A stretch of 64,000 nt of DNA from Selenomonas sputigena ATCC 35185 (GCF_000208405.1 NC_015437.1:372001-436000); one strand, 5' to 3'. Positions 26,572 through 36,027 are shown, counted from the first letter of the stretch. Program-made: numbers and translations. The notes: a model not told the origin generated them from the sequence alone.

Positions 26572-27903
26572 TTGGAGCAGAAGCGCAGTTATCGGCGCAT
26601 CGGGATCCTCGTTGCCGTCTTGCTCGTCGCTGCAGTCGCGGCGGCTGCGGCGCATTTCTTCGGCAGCGGCCTCGTGCGCCGCACGACGGCGGACGGCATG
26701 ATCGCAGGAAGTTCCGAGATCCACGTGATGATCTTGGGTGTCGATGAGCGAAAGGACGATGTGGGGCGAAGCGACACCTTGATGGTCGCGACGGTCGATC
26801 CCGAGAAGGGGACGGCGTCGTTGCTTTCGATTCCGCGCGATACGCGCGTCGCCATCGAGGGGGCAGGCTACGACAAGATCAATGCCGCTTACGCCTATGG
26901 CGGCTATGCGCTGACGAAGAAGACGCTTGAGCAGCTGCTTGACGTGCCGATGGACTATTATATCCTCATCGACGTGCATGCCTTCGAGCGCATCATCGAC
27001 GCCTTGGACGGCATCGACATCGACGTGGAGAAGCGTATGTACTACGAAGACCCTTGGGATGACGACGGCGGACTCGTCATCGACATCTACCCGGGCATGC
27101 AGCACATGACGGGCGAGAAGGCGATCGAGTATGTGCGCTATCGTGACATGGAGGGCGACATAGGGCGCATCCGCCGCCAGCAGCGCTTCATGCGTGCGGT
27201 TCTGCAGAAGGTGACCTCGCCCGAGATCTTCGCGAAGCTGCCCGAGATCGTGAGCGAAGTGGCGAAGAGCGTCAAGACCGATCTCGACACGGGCGACATG
27301 ATCAAGTTCCTGCAGATCATGAAGAAGGTGCAGGAAGACGGGCTGGCGGCGGAGATGGCGCCGGGCAATCCCGCTTGGTTCAAGGGCGTCAGCTATTGGA
27401 TTCCCGACATCGTGGAGATCCGCCGCATGGCGGCGCGCGCGGCGGGCGTCCCGTTTGCAGGCGAGGCGGCGGAGCGCGCCGAGAGCTATGCGGCGAAGTA
27501 CAAGGCGGACATGCCCGAGGGCTTCCGCTTCGACGACGCCGAGCCGCAGCAGGCGGGTGCAAAAACGACGGGTGAAGGTGCGGGTGCATCGGGCGAGAAC
27601 GCGGCAAAAAAGAAGGAAGAGCCGACGAAGCCGCCCGCACCGAGTGCGGTCGCCGTCACGGTCGTCAATTCGAGCGGCATCACGGGCGCGGGAGCGGAGG
27701 TCGCGGCGATCCTGCAGGCGAAGGGCTTCGTCATCCGCAGCGTCGAGACGGGCAAGAGGAGCGACCGAGCGCAGACGACGATCACGGCGGGCGGCAGGAC
27801 GGTCGACCTCTTCTACGGCATGCCGTTTCCATGCATCCTCATGGAGGGCGGCGCGAAGGACGAGGCGCTCGTGAACATCGGCAGGGATTATGTGAAGCGA
27901 TAA
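26572..27903 (+). CDS. LytR-CpsA-Psr (LCP) family cell-envelope protein
   Basis: About 443 residues from TTG 26572; in-frame ATGs at 26512 and 26518 lack ribosome sites. A short basic N-terminus and one transmembrane helix (IGILVAVLLVAAVAAAAA) anchor it with the rest outside. The LCP domain (~60-260) shows ILGVDERKDDVGRSDTLMVATVD, LSIPRDTRV, the YDKINAAYAYGG block and RYRDMEGDIGRIRRQQ. The Arg and Asp residues bind the pyrophosphate of polyprenyl-linked glycans. A Pro/Ala/Lys linker leads to a C-terminal LytR_C domain (VTVVNSSGITGAGAEVAAIL). LCP enzymes attach polyprenyl-linked polymers to peptidoglycan. In a diderm the natural polymer is unclear. Confidence 0.88.
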   Translation: MEQKRSYRRIGILVAVLLVAAVAAAAAHFFGSGLVRRTTADGMIAGSSEIHVMILGVDERKDDVGRSDTLMVATVDPEKGTASLLSIPRDTRVAIEGAGYDKINAAYAYGGYALTKKTLEQLLDVPMDYYILIDVHAFERIIDALDGIDIDVEKRMYYEDPWDDDGGLVIDIYPGMQHMTGEKAIEYVRYRDMEGDIGRIRRQQRFMRAVLQKVTSPEIFAKLPEIVSEVAKSVKTDLDTGDMIKFLQIMKKVQEDGLAAEMAPGNPAWFKGVSYWIPDIVEIRRMAARAAGVPFAGEAAERAESYAAKYKADMPEGFRFDDAEPQQAGAKTTGEGAGASGENAAKKKEEPTKPPAPSAVAVTVVNSSGITGAGAEVAAILQAKGFVIRSVETGKRSDRAQTTITAGGRTVDLFYGMPFPCILMEGGAKDEALVNIGRDYVKR

Positions 27904-27950
27904 AGTTATTTTGCAAATCATTGTTGTCAGGAAAGCACGGATGAAATAAA

Positions 27951-27994
27951 GGAAGCGCTGATAAAATGAGGTCGCTGAATTTATCAGTGATTCC
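27951..27994. repeat. CTGATAAA-type miniature inverted repeat, copy B
   Basis: GGAAGCGCTGATAAA at the left end, TTTATCAGTGATTCC at the right, 44 bp in all, between the LCP gene and the ABC-F gene. Just right of it, the bases CGCTGTGTGCAGATGGGGG resemble sequence inside and beside copy C. Confidence 0.7.
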
Positions 27995-28063
27995 TAAAGT
28001 CCCTCGCTGTGTGCAGATGGGGGCGAAACGTATGCGTGCGCCATGGGGAAAAGGGAGTTTTAG

Positions 28064-30076
28064 GTGAAGGCAGTCGGGCTTGCCAAATCGTTTGGCGTGA
28101 AAGAGATTTTTCATGATGTATCATTCGAGGTGCGTCGCGGCGAACGCGCGGGTCTTGTCGGCGCAAACGGCGCGGGCAAGACGACCTTGATGCGCTGCCT
28201 CCTGGGCGAGGAGGAGGCGGATGCCGGAAGCGTGCAGCTCGACGACGGCGCGGCGATCGGCTATGTCGAGCAGCAGGCGGCGTTCGGCGAGGGCACGCTC
28301 TACGAGGAGTTTCGTCGTGCCTTTGCCGACGTCATCGACCTCGGCGAGAAGAAGCGTGCATTGGAAAAGGAGATCGCCGCCGCATCGAGCGAGGAGAAGC
28401 TCGCACTCTACGGGCGCGTCGTCGACGAGTTCGAGCGGCTCGGCGGCTATTCGTTCGAGAGCCGCATCCGCCGCGTCGCCTTTGGCCTGGGCTTCACGGC
28501 GGAGGACTTCGAGAAAGATGTGCATCACTTCTCGGGCGGGCAGAGGACGCGAATATGCCTCGCGAAGGCGCTGCTGCGCGAGCCGGATTTCCTTTTTCTC
28601 GATGAGCCGACGAACCATCTCGACATCAAGATGATCGAGTGGCTCGAAGACTTCCTCTCAGAGTATGCGGGCGGCGTCATCATCATCTCGCACGACCGCT
28701 TCTTCCTCGACCGCGTGGCGACGCACATCCTCGATCTTTCGGGCGGCACGGTGACCGCGTACGCGGGAAATTACAGTTACTTCCAGAAGGTGCACGCCGA
28801 GCGGCAGAAGTCGCTGCTCGCCGCCTACGAGAAGCAGCAGGAGCACATCAAGCGCACGGAGGAGTACATCCGCCGCTACCGCGCGGGCATCAAGGCGAAG
28901 CAGGCGCGCGGGCGCGAGAGCCAGCTGCGCCGTATGGAACGCATCGTGCTGCCGGCGGAGAAGGCGAGCTTCAGCTACTTCGCCTTTCATCCGCCCGCTG
29001 AGTGCGCCGACCGCGTGGCGGAATTGGAGGATGTGACCTTCGCTTTTGGCAGCCGCACCGTGTTTTCGCATCTCTCCTTGCTTGTCCGCAAGGGCGACGG
29101 CATCGCCGTCGTCGGCCCGAACGGCGCGGGCAAGACGACGCTCCTGCGCGTGCTTCTGGGAGAGCTTGCGGCGCAGACGGGGCGCGTGAAGATCGGCAGC
29201 CGCGTGAAGATCGGCTACTTCTCGCAGCAGCATGAGGGGCTGAATCCCGAGAATACCTTGGTCGGCGAGCTCAACTACGATTTCGGCATCGCAGAGGACG
29301 AGGCGCGCAAGTACCTCGGCGCGTTCCTCTTCCACGGCGACGAGGTCTTTCGCCGCATCGGCGATCTCTCGGGCGGCGAGCAGGCGCGTCTGGCGTTCCT
29401 CAAGCTCATGCTCACGGGCGCGAACTTCCTCGTGCTCGACGAGCCGACGAACCATCTCGACATTCCTGCGCGCGAAGCGGTCGAAGAGGCGCTGATGGCA
29501 TTTCCCGGCACGTTCGTCGTCGTCTCGCATGACCGCTACTTCCTCGACAAGGTCGCGAACACGACGGCGGAGCTGGCAGCGGGAAGTTTGCGCGAGTACG
29601 AGGGAAACTACAGCTACTACCGCATGAAGAAGGAAATCGAGGAGAAGGAAGCCGCCGAAGCCGCTGAGGAAAGGGCGGGCGGCGCGAAAAAGGCGGCAAA
29701 AAAAAGCACAACCTCCGCTATGCGGCGGGCGGCAGGTGCGGCATCGGATGTGTCGCCGATGCAGGCGGGTACTGCCGCAGGCGCGGCGAGCGGTGCAGAT
29801 GCTTCTAAGACGGCAGAGGAAAGCGCTGCCGCCCGCAAGGAGCAGGAGCAGCGCCGCCTCGCATCTCTGTCGGACGCCAAGCGCACCGAGATGCTCGCAC
29901 GCGCCGAGGCGGAGATCGCCATGGCGGAGGCGGAACTCAAGGGATTGGAGTTCGAGATGAATCGGCCCGAGGTGCAGGGCGATCCCGAAAAGAGCGCGGA
30001 AATCGCCGAATTGTATGCGGCGAAGGAGCAGGAGATCGAGGAGCGCTACGCGCGTTGGGAAGCGCTCGCCGACTAG
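28064..30076 (+). CDS. ABC-F family ATPase (ribosome-associated type)
   Basis: 670 residues. Two ABC ATPase domains without membrane segments: Walker A GANGAGKTT (~35) and GPNGAGKTT (~350), signature motifs HFSGGQRTR and DLSGGEQAR, Walker B with FLFLDEPTNHLD and FLVLDEPTNHLD. The interdomain linker (~235-310) is charged and helical, as in ABC-F proteins acting at the ribosomal E site. Between ~545 and 600 there is an Ala/Lys-rich stretch, then a C-terminal coiled coil. The start is GTG 28064 with AAGGGAG 6 nt upstream. It could be a translation factor or an antibiotic-protection protein; I cannot place it in a subfamily. Confidence 0.9.
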   Translation: MKAVGLAKSFGVKEIFHDVSFEVRRGERAGLVGANGAGKTTLMRCLLGEEEADAGSVQLDDGAAIGYVEQQAAFGEGTLYEEFRRAFADVIDLGEKKRALEKEIAAASSEEKLALYGRVVDEFERLGGYSFESRIRRVAFGLGFTAEDFEKDVHHFSGGQRTRICLAKALLREPDFLFLDEPTNHLDIKMIEWLEDFLSEYAGGVIIISHDRFFLDRVATHILDLSGGTVTAYAGNYSYFQKVHAERQKSLLAAYEKQQEHIKRTEEYIRRYRAGIKAKQARGRESQLRRMERIVLPAEKASFSYFAFHPPAECADRVAELEDVTFAFGSRTVFSHLSLLVRKGDGIAVVGPNGAGKTTLLRVLLGELAAQTGRVKIGSRVKIGYFSQQHEGLNPENTLVGELNYDFGIAEDEARKYLGAFLFHGDEVFRRIGDLSGGEQARLAFLKLMLTGANFLVLDEPTNHLDIPAREAVEEALMAFPGTFVVVSHDRYFLDKVANTTAELAAGSLREYEGNYSYYRMKKEIEEKEAAEAAEERAGGAKKAAKKSTTSAMRRAAGAASDVSPMQAGTAAGAASGADASKTAEESAAARKEQEQRRLASLSDAKRTEMLARAEAEIAMAEAELKGLEFEMNRPEVQGDPEKSAEIAELYAAKEQEIEERYARWEALAD

Positions 30077-30159
30077 GGAAATGCCCGCGGCGAGACTGAG
30101 CCTTTGCGCGGAGCGAAGCGCAGGAAGGAAAAGAGCCGCCAAGGGACAGGAGGTGCAGC

Positions 30160-32343
30160 ATGGAAACGCTCGAAGGGACGGCACAAAGCGTCGTCTTTGC
30201 CGCGCCCGAGGGGGGCTTCACGGTCTTTCGCCTGCGGCCATCGGGGCGGCGCGGACTCGTGACGGTGACGGCGAACGCGCCCGCACCGCTCGTGGGGCAG
30301 GAGATTGCGCTTTCGGGCGAGTGGGTGCAGCACCCGCGCTTCGGTGAGCAGTTCAAGGCGGCGACGCTTCGCGTTTCTGCGCCGACGAGTCTCGCGGGCA
30401 TCGAGCGCTTCCTTGCGTCGGGCGCGATCGCGGGCGTCGGCGAGGCGATGGCGCACCGCCTCGTGCAGAAGTTCGGCAAGGAGACGCTTGAGATCATCGA
30501 GAAGAAGCCCTCGCGCCTCACCGAGGTCGCGGGCGTCGGCAAGAAGACGGCAGCGAAGATCCACGCTTCCTACATGGAGAAGGAAGAGCTAAGAGAGATC
30601 ATGCTGTGGCTCGAAATGCATGGCGTTTCGGGCGCGTACGCCGCACGCATCTTCGAGACGTACAGCTCCTTTGCCATCGAGGTCATGGAGAAGCATCCGT
30701 ACCGTCTGGCACGCGACATCGCCGGCATCGGCTTTTTGACGGCGGATGCGATTGCCAAGAGCGCAGGGATCGCCGAGGACAGCAAGGAACGCATCGAGGC
30801 AGGGCTAGGCCATGCGCTCCTCACCGTCTCCCAGCAGGGGCATTGCTGCATCCCTGCGCCCGCTTTGACGGAGCGTGCGGCGAAGCTCCTCGGCACGCCG
30901 ACGGAGGAGGTGCGCGAGGTCTTGAAGGAAGCCTTGGCCGCCGAACGGCTCGCCTTCGAGGAGGTCGGCGCGGAGACGCTCATCTATCCGCCGTGGCTCT
31001 ACCGCGCGGAGAAGCGCACGGCACAGATGCTTTTCTTCCTGCAGCAGAAGGCCGCCGTGCTGCCCGCAGAAAGGGCGGCGGCCATCGTCGCCGACTGGGA
31101 GCGGGCGGCGGGCATCACGCTCGCCGCAGAGCAGCAGCAGGCTGTCGCCGCCGTGCTCGACCATGCGGTCTTTGTGCTGACGGGCGGCCCGGGCACGGGC
31201 AAGACGACGGTCGTGCGCGGCATGATCGCAGTTCTTGAGAGCCAGGGGCTCTCCGTGCTCCTCGGTGCGCCGACGGGACGCGCGGCGAAGCGGCTCGCAG
31301 AGGCGACGGGGCGCAAGGCGGAGACGGTGCATCGGCTTCTGGGCGCACAGGGCGGCATAGAGGCCGACGGCTCGCCCGTATTCGAGAAGGACGCGGACGA
31401 TCCTCTGGACGCCGACGCCATCATCCTCGACGAGGTGTCGATGATGGACATCGTGCTCATGGAGCATTTCCTTGAAGCCGTGCCCGAGGGCGCGCGCGTC
31501 ATCCTCGTCGGCGATGTCGACCAGCTTCCTGCCGTCGGCCCCGGCGCCGTCCTCAAGGACATCCTGCGCTCGGGCGCTGTGCCGAGCGTGCGCTTGAAGG
31601 AAGTCTTTCGCCAGAGCGGCGAGGGAACGATCGTCCTGAACGCGCACGCGATCAATCGCGGGCGCATGCCGCAGTTCGCTGTTGGCGGCGATTTCGAGTT
31701 CCTGGAGATGCCCGACGAGGAGACGGCGGCGCGGCGCATCGTCGCGCTGTGCCGCGAGGAGCTGCCGCGCGAGGGATTTTCCGCTCTGGACGCGGTGCAG
31801 GTACTGTCGCCCATGCACCGCACGCCGTGCGGCGTCGACAATCTGAACCGCCTCCTGCAGGCGGCGCTCAACCCGCCCGCGCCCGAAAAGGCGGAGTTTC
31901 GTAACAGCACGCTCACGCTGCGCGTCGGCGACAAGGTCATGCAGACGAAGAACGACTACACGAAGGGCGTGTTCAACGGCGATATCGGCTTCATCCGCGA
32001 GGTGTCGGCGGACGGCGTCAAGGTGCGCTATTCCGACGAACTGACAGCGGACTACGAGCCGAATGAACTCATGATGCTCACGCTCGCCTACGCCATGAGC
32101 GTGCACAAGAGCCAGGGCAGCGAGTACCCCGTGATCGTCCTGCCGCTCGTCGCTGCGCATCACATCATGCTGCAGCGCAATCTCCTCTATACGGCGGTGA
32201 CGCGTGCGAAGAAGAAGGTCGTGCTGCTCGGCTCGAAGGCGGCTGTCTTCACGGCGGTATCGAACGATAGGACGCGCAGGCGCTACACCTTGCTCGCCGA
32301 GAGGCTTGCGGGCGCGGGCGGCGAGAGTCCGCTGCTCTCGTGA
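30160..32343 (+). CDS. recD2: RecD2-type ATP-dependent DNA helicase
   Basis: 727 residues. SF1B 5'-3' helicase of the RecD2 type found without RecBC. An N-terminal extension with OB-like and helix-hairpin-helix segments (AGVGEAMAHRLV, VAGVGKKTAAKI, DIAGIGFLTAD) is followed by Walker A LTGGPGTGKTTV (~345), the Walker B-like IILDEVSMMD, GDVDQLPAVGPG, and the C-terminal motif YAMSVHKSQGSEYP. ATG 30160 has AGGAGGTG 5 nt upstream. Its stop overlaps the comF start, so the two are co-translated. It works in DNA repair. Confidence 0.93.
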   Translation: METLEGTAQSVVFAAPEGGFTVFRLRPSGRRGLVTVTANAPAPLVGQEIALSGEWVQHPRFGEQFKAATLRVSAPTSLAGIERFLASGAIAGVGEAMAHRLVQKFGKETLEIIEKKPSRLTEVAGVGKKTAAKIHASYMEKEELREIMLWLEMHGVSGAYAARIFETYSSFAIEVMEKHPYRLARDIAGIGFLTADAIAKSAGIAEDSKERIEAGLGHALLTVSQQGHCCIPAPALTERAAKLLGTPTEEVREVLKEALAAERLAFEEVGAETLIYPPWLYRAEKRTAQMLFFLQQKAAVLPAERAAAIVADWERAAGITLAAEQQQAVAAVLDHAVFVLTGGPGTGKTTVVRGMIAVLESQGLSVLLGAPTGRAAKRLAEATGRKAETVHRLLGAQGGIEADGSPVFEKDADDPLDADAIILDEVSMMDIVLMEHFLEAVPEGARVILVGDVDQLPAVGPGAVLKDILRSGAVPSVRLKEVFRQSGEGTIVLNAHAINRGRMPQFAVGGDFEFLEMPDEETAARRIVALCREELPREGFSALDAVQVLSPMHRTPCGVDNLNRLLQAALNPPAPEKAEFRNSTLTLRVGDKVMQTKNDYTKGVFNGDIGFIREVSADGVKVRYSDELTADYEPNELMMLTLAYAMSVHKSQGSEYPVIVLPLVAAHHIMLQRNLLYTAVTRAKKKVVLLGSKAAVFTAVSNDRTRRRYTLLAERLAGAGGESPLLS

Positions 32344-33029
32344 GGGGCGCGGCATGGCTCGCCGCCTTGGCGGACGCCGTATCTTCCGTCGTCTTTCCCG
32401 CACGCTGCCCGGCCTGTGGCGCTTACTGCGAGAGGCGCGGCGGCTGGTGTGCGCCATGTCTTTCGCGCACGGTGCGCCCGCACCGCCTTGCACTTTCGGC
32501 AGAAGCGCTCGCCGCGCTCGATGATGCGTGGGCGGTCGGCTTCTACGGCGGCGCACTCGGCACGCTCATTCGTGACCTCAAGTATCGCGGCAGGCGCGGC
32601 GTCCTGCCCTATATCCACGCGGCTCTGGCGGCGGCGAAACTGCCGGAGCAATTTCTTGTCGCCGACCTTGCTGTCTATGTGCCTCTCCATGAAGCGCGAG
32701 AGAAGGAGCGCGGCTTCAATCAGGCCGAGCTGATCTTCGCCGAGTGGCTCAAGGCGAAGGTCATCCCCGTACGCCCCTTGCTGACGCGAATGCGCTCGAC
32801 CGTGCCGCAGTACGGCTTGGGCGAGAAGGAGCGCAGGAAAAATGTGCGCGGCGCGTTCTCTCTCTCCGAGGCGGGGAAAGGCGGCGCGGGAGAAATCGCG
32901 GGGAAAAGTATCGTGCTGCTCGACGACATCCTGACGACGGGGGCGACGCTCACATCCTGCGCCGCCGTGCTGAAAAAGGCGGGTGCAGGCTCTGTGTATG
33001 CACTGGCGCTGGCGAGCGACCGAAGCTAG
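32340..33029 (+). CDS. comF: ComF family phosphoribosyltransferase-like protein
   Basis: 229 residues, typical length. An N-terminal zinc finger (CPACGAYCE...CAPC) precedes a type I phosphoribosyltransferase-like domain with DLKYRGRRGVLP, PVPLHEARxxERGFNQAE-like text (YVPLHEAREKERGFNQAEL) and the PRPP loop IVLLDDILTTGAT. ComF is needed for DNA uptake in naturally competent bacteria and assists PriA helicase. The GTG start (32340) overlaps the recD2 stop as GTGA. Pairing with recD2 puts two DNA-processing genes in one unit. Confidence 0.92.
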   Translation: MRGAAWLAALADAVSSVVFPARCPACGAYCERRGGWCAPCLSRTVRPHRLALSAEALAALDDAWAVGFYGGALGTLIRDLKYRGRRGVLPYIHAALAAAKLPEQFLVADLAVYVPLHEAREKERGFNQAELIFAEWLKAKVIPVRPLLTRMRSTVPQYGLGEKERRKNVRGAFSLSEAGKGGAGEIAGKSIVLLDDILTTGATLTSCAAVLKKAGAGSVYALALASDRS

Positions 33030-33081
33030 AATAGGGATGCTTGCATCGTGTTGATGCATGATTCAGCTGCGCAAGCATACA

Positions 33082-33124
33082 AAAATGCCCCATCTGCCGC
33101 ATTTTGCGGCGGATGGGGCATTTT
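33082..33124. terminator. Bidirectional terminator between comF and thrS
   Basis: A 19-bp stem (33082-33100 with 33106-33124, one mismatch) with A-run and T-run flanks serves comF on the plus strand and thrS on the minus strand. Confidence 0.88.
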
Positions 33125-33148
33125 GCATTTATGTGTTTGTGCGAGAGC

Positions 33149-34930
33149 TTATTCGGGAACCTTCGTCATAAGCTCTAGGCTGTGCTCCTCGTTCATCGTG
33201 CGGCACATCTCGATGAAGGTGTCGAGCGGCACATCTTTGAGCTGCTCGTTCGTGCCGCGCACGTTGATGGAGACGGTGTTTTCCTCGGCTTCCTTGTCGC
33301 CTAAGACGAGGATGTAGGGATCCTTGTAGTGCTTGAAGCCCTTGATCTTCTCACGCATGTTCTTGTCGGCGTAGTCGACCTCGAAGCGCACGCGGCTCTT
33401 GAAGAGCTTCTGCGCGACCTTCTTGGCGTAGTCGTTGTGCTCGGGGCGGATCGGCACGATGCCGACCTGCACGGGGCTGAGCCAGAAGGGGAATGCGCCC
33501 TTGAAGTTTTCGATGAGGACGCCGATGAAACGCTCCATCGAGCCGAAGATGGCGCGGTGCAGCACGACGGGCTGCTTGTGGCTGCCGTCCTTGGCAATGT
33601 ACTTAAGGTCGAAGTTCTGCGGCAGCTGGAAGTCGAGCTGCAAGGTGCCGACCTGCCACTCGCGGCCGAGCGCGTCTTTCATCTTGAGGTCGATCTTCGG
33701 GCCGTAGAAGGCGCCGTCGCCCTCGTTGACCTCGTAATTGCCTTCGCCGTACTTGCGATCGAGGATCGCCTTGAGCTCTTTTTCCGCGACGTTCCAAGTC
33801 TCGATGTCGCCCATAAAGTCGTCGGGGCGCGTCGAAAGCTCCGCCTTGCAGCTCATGCCGAGCGTCGAATAGATCTCGTCGGCGATGTCCATGATGTCGC
33901 CCATCTCAGCGGCGATCTGGTCTTCCATGAGGAAGGTGTGGTCGTCGTCCTGGCGGAAGAGCTGCACGCGGAAGAGGCCGTTGAGCTCGCCCGACTTCTC
34001 CTTGCGGTGGATGACGTCGACCGTGTTGTAGCGGATCGGCAGATCGCGGTAGGAGCGCGTCTTGCGCTGGTAGATTTTGATGGCGTTCGGGCAGTTCATC
34101 GGCTTGATCGCGAAGGTGTCGTCCGCTTCGATGTCGCCGTCCGCGCCCGGAATCAGGAACATGTTTTCCTTGTAGTGCGCCCAGTGGCCGCTCGTGACCC
34201 ACAGGCGCTTGTTGTTGATGACGGGCGCGGAAACTTCCTGATAGCCGTGCGCCTCGTGGATGCCGCGCCAGAATTCCAGCAGCGCGTTGAAGAGCTTCCA
34301 GCCGCGCGGCAGCCAGTAGGGCATGCCGGGCGCCGTCTCGTCGAACATGAAGAGGTCGAGCTGCGGCCCGATCTTCTTGTGATCGCGCTCCTGCGCGTCC
34401 TTGATGAACGCGAGGTGCGCCTTGAGCTCCTCCTTCGTCGGGAAGGCGTAGGCATAGATGCGCGTGAGCTGGTCGCGCTTCTCGTCGCCGCGCCAGTAGG
34501 AGCCGGACATGGAGCGAAGCTGCCAGGCGACAGACAATAGTGCGGCGGAATTCTCGACGTGCGGCCCACGGCAGAGGTCGACGAAGTCATCGCCCGTGCG
34601 GTATGTCGTGAGGATCTCGTCGTCGGGCAGATCCTCGATGAGTTCGACCTTGAACTTTTGATTCTTGAAAAGTTCGAGCGCATCCTTCTTGGAAATCTCC
34701 TCGCGCTTCCAATCTTCCTTGCGCTTCAAGATTTCCTTCATCTTCTCTTCGATGGTCTTGAGGTCGTCGTTCGTCGCTGCGCGCGGCAGCAGGAAGTCGT
34801 AGTAGAAGCCGTCGGCAATCTCCGGCCCGATAGCGTACTGTGTCTCTTTGCCGAAAACTTCGATGACAGCCTTTGCAAGCACATGCGCCAACGAGTGGCG
34901 GTAGACGTGCAGGAATTGTTCTTTATCCAT
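33149..34930 (-). CDS. thrS: Threonyl-tRNA synthetase lacking the N-terminal TGS domain
   Basis: 593 residues, against ~640 for the common bacterial enzyme. It begins directly with the editing domain (HSLAHVLAKAV for HxxxH; DLCRGPHV). The ~60-residue TGS domain is absent. Class II catalytic core: motif 2 around HRKEKSGELNGLFRVQLF, DDDHTF, and motif 3 HRAIFGSMERFIG; a C-terminal anticodon-binding domain follows. MNCPNA replaces the usual MNCPGH, but the zinc-ligand Cys, and His residues at DDDH and LHRA, remain. ATG 34930 has AAAGGGGA upstream. A promoter lies at 35005-35033; I see no T-box in the ~70-nt leader. A second full-length ThrRS may exist elsewhere (inference). Confidence 0.92.
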   Translation of the reverse strand: MDKEQFLHVYRHSLAHVLAKAVIEVFGKETQYAIGPEIADGFYYDFLLPRAATNDDLKTIEEKMKEILKRKEDWKREEISKKDALELFKNQKFKVELIEDLPDDEILTTYRTGDDFVDLCRGPHVENSAALLSVAWQLRSMSGSYWRGDEKRDQLTRIYAYAFPTKEELKAHLAFIKDAQERDHKKIGPQLDLFMFDETAPGMPYWLPRGWKLFNALLEFWRGIHEAHGYQEVSAPVINNKRLWVTSGHWAHYKENMFLIPGADGDIEADDTFAIKPMNCPNAIKIYQRKTRSYRDLPIRYNTVDVIHRKEKSGELNGLFRVQLFRQDDDHTFLMEDQIAAEMGDIMDIADEIYSTLGMSCKAELSTRPDDFMGDIETWNVAEKELKAILDRKYGEGNYEVNEGDGAFYGPKIDLKMKDALGREWQVGTLQLDFQLPQNFDLKYIAKDGSHKQPVVLHRAIFGSMERFIGVLIENFKGAFPFWLSPVQVGIVPIRPEHNDYAKKVAQKLFKSRVRFEVDYADKNMREKIKGFKHYKDPYILVLGDKEAEENTVSINVRGTNEQLKDVPLDTFIEMCRTMNEEHSLELMTKVPE

Positions 34931-35004
34931 GATGTTTCCCCTTTGCTGGACATTTGTGCTGGTACGGCGCACAGAGGCGAGCGGCGGCCTGCACGGTTTC
35001 TTTT

Positions 35005-35033
35005 ATTATAGAGCAAAATGTGCAATCTGTCAC
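35005..35033 (-). promoter_or_regulatory. thrS promoter
   Basis: On the minus strand, GTGACA (35028-35033), 17 nt, TATAAT (35005-35010). A G/C-rich segment follows in the leader. Confidence 0.8.
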
Positions 35034-35108
35034 GAAACTCTTGCATGCGGGGATTCGAGGGAAGATTGCAAGTTTAATTGTCGCATCGTTCTGCCAAACT
35101 TTGGTAAC

Positions 35109-35470
35109 TTATGCAGCCGCAGCATACATATCATTTGCAGTCTTATAATCGAAGATTTTGCGCGGATAGTTGTTAACCCAATCTTCGATCCGTTTCAGCT
35201 CTCTTGGTTTCAGGGGGCTGAAATCGGTTCCTTTCGGCAAAAATCTGCGCAAAATACGGTTCCCATTCTCGTTGCTCCCGACTGCTAAAGGGATGTGCGT
35301 AGTACACTTCATCGCACTTTGCTGCCTTTTGCAGCCCTTTTCCATCCAAAAACTCTGAACCATTGTCTGCCGTAATGCTTTTAAACATTTGCGTGAAATC
35401 TCCCTTCACGCGGCGATGGGCGCGCCGAACTGCCTGCAACACTTCCTTTTGCGTTTTATTTTTGAGTTCT
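35109..35470 (-). pseudogene. IS30-family transposase remnant (C-terminal part, frameshifted)
   Basis: Two overlapping minus-strand frames give the end of an IS30-type DDE transposase. The first reads ITADNGSEFL with the second catalytic Asp, then YYAHPFSS. After a frameshift near 35,280 the other frame reads GSNENGNRILRRFLPKGTDF, the conserved region around the catalytic Glu, then YPRKIFDYKT. The N-terminal two thirds are missing: the frame breaks off near 35,470 against the next gene. It is therefore inactive. It marks a past insertion next to a lower-GC gene. Confidence 0.85.
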
Positions 35471-35837
35471 ATACTTTTAAATGTATACCTTTATCTCTTA
35501 AATTTTCTATGCAATCAGTCAGATATTCAATATTATGCTCTTTGTAAATTGGACTGCCTATAATTTCCTCGTTAAGATTATCGTACTTTTCTGCTGTCCT
35601 TCCTCTATAATTTTTATCTTTCCATTCCACAGAAACATGATATCCTCTTTTTTCCATCTCCTCCATAACCAATACATGGTAAATAAAAAGATGATACGGG
35701 GAATATGTAAACACATAGTCCACAGTTTTATGTTTCTTTTTCCATCCATTGCCCCTCAGAGCACAACATTCCCTATGTTGTCCAAGAAGCTGGTTTTTGG
35801 GCAATAAGTGGATAAGTTTTTCATGCCATAGTCTCAT
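35469..35837 (-). CDS. Pyrimidine-dimer DNA glycosylase-related protein (TIGR02328-like)
   Basis: 122 residues. MRLWHEKLIHLLPKNQLLGQ followed by HRECCALRGNGW and the KTVDYVFTYSPYHLF block matches, from memory, the TIGR02328/pyr_excise group related to T4 endonuclease V. The conserved Arg-Glu near the start (QHREC) resembles the catalytic Glu region of that enzyme. The presumed function is repair of UV-damaged DNA, not proven for this subfamily. ATG 35837 has AGGAGAA upstream. The gene is clearly richer in A/T than its neighbours and abuts the IS30 remnant, which suggests horizontal acquisition. Confidence 0.7.
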   Translation of the reverse strand: MRLWHEKLIHLLPKNQLLGQHRECCALRGNGWKKKHKTVDYVFTYSPYHLFIYHVLVMEEMEKRGYHVSVEWKDKNYRGRTAEKYDNLNEEIIGSPIYKEHNIEYLTDCIENLRDKGIHLKV

Positions 35838-36027
35838 GTTGTTCTCCTGTTAACAAAGTTGATTTTTCTAAATATTCATTAGGGTATTTCTTTACTAAAG
35901 TGTTACTGCATTCAATTGTGTGAATACTCATGAATAATCGAGCTACTTGGTTCATATTTGCCTTCTCAAGCAGCACTTCCTTAGAAGTAGAATGAACTGG
36001 GAAAAAAGAGCATATTCTTCTTAATTG

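Noticed and set aside
28658-32556. Long minus-strand open frames opposite the ABC-F and recD2 genes
   Set aside because: They are antisense shadows of well-supported genes and lack ribosome sites and family motifs.
34931-35004. T-box leader before thrS
   Set aside because: Leader too short and no GGNACCGCG-type antiterminator sequence found.
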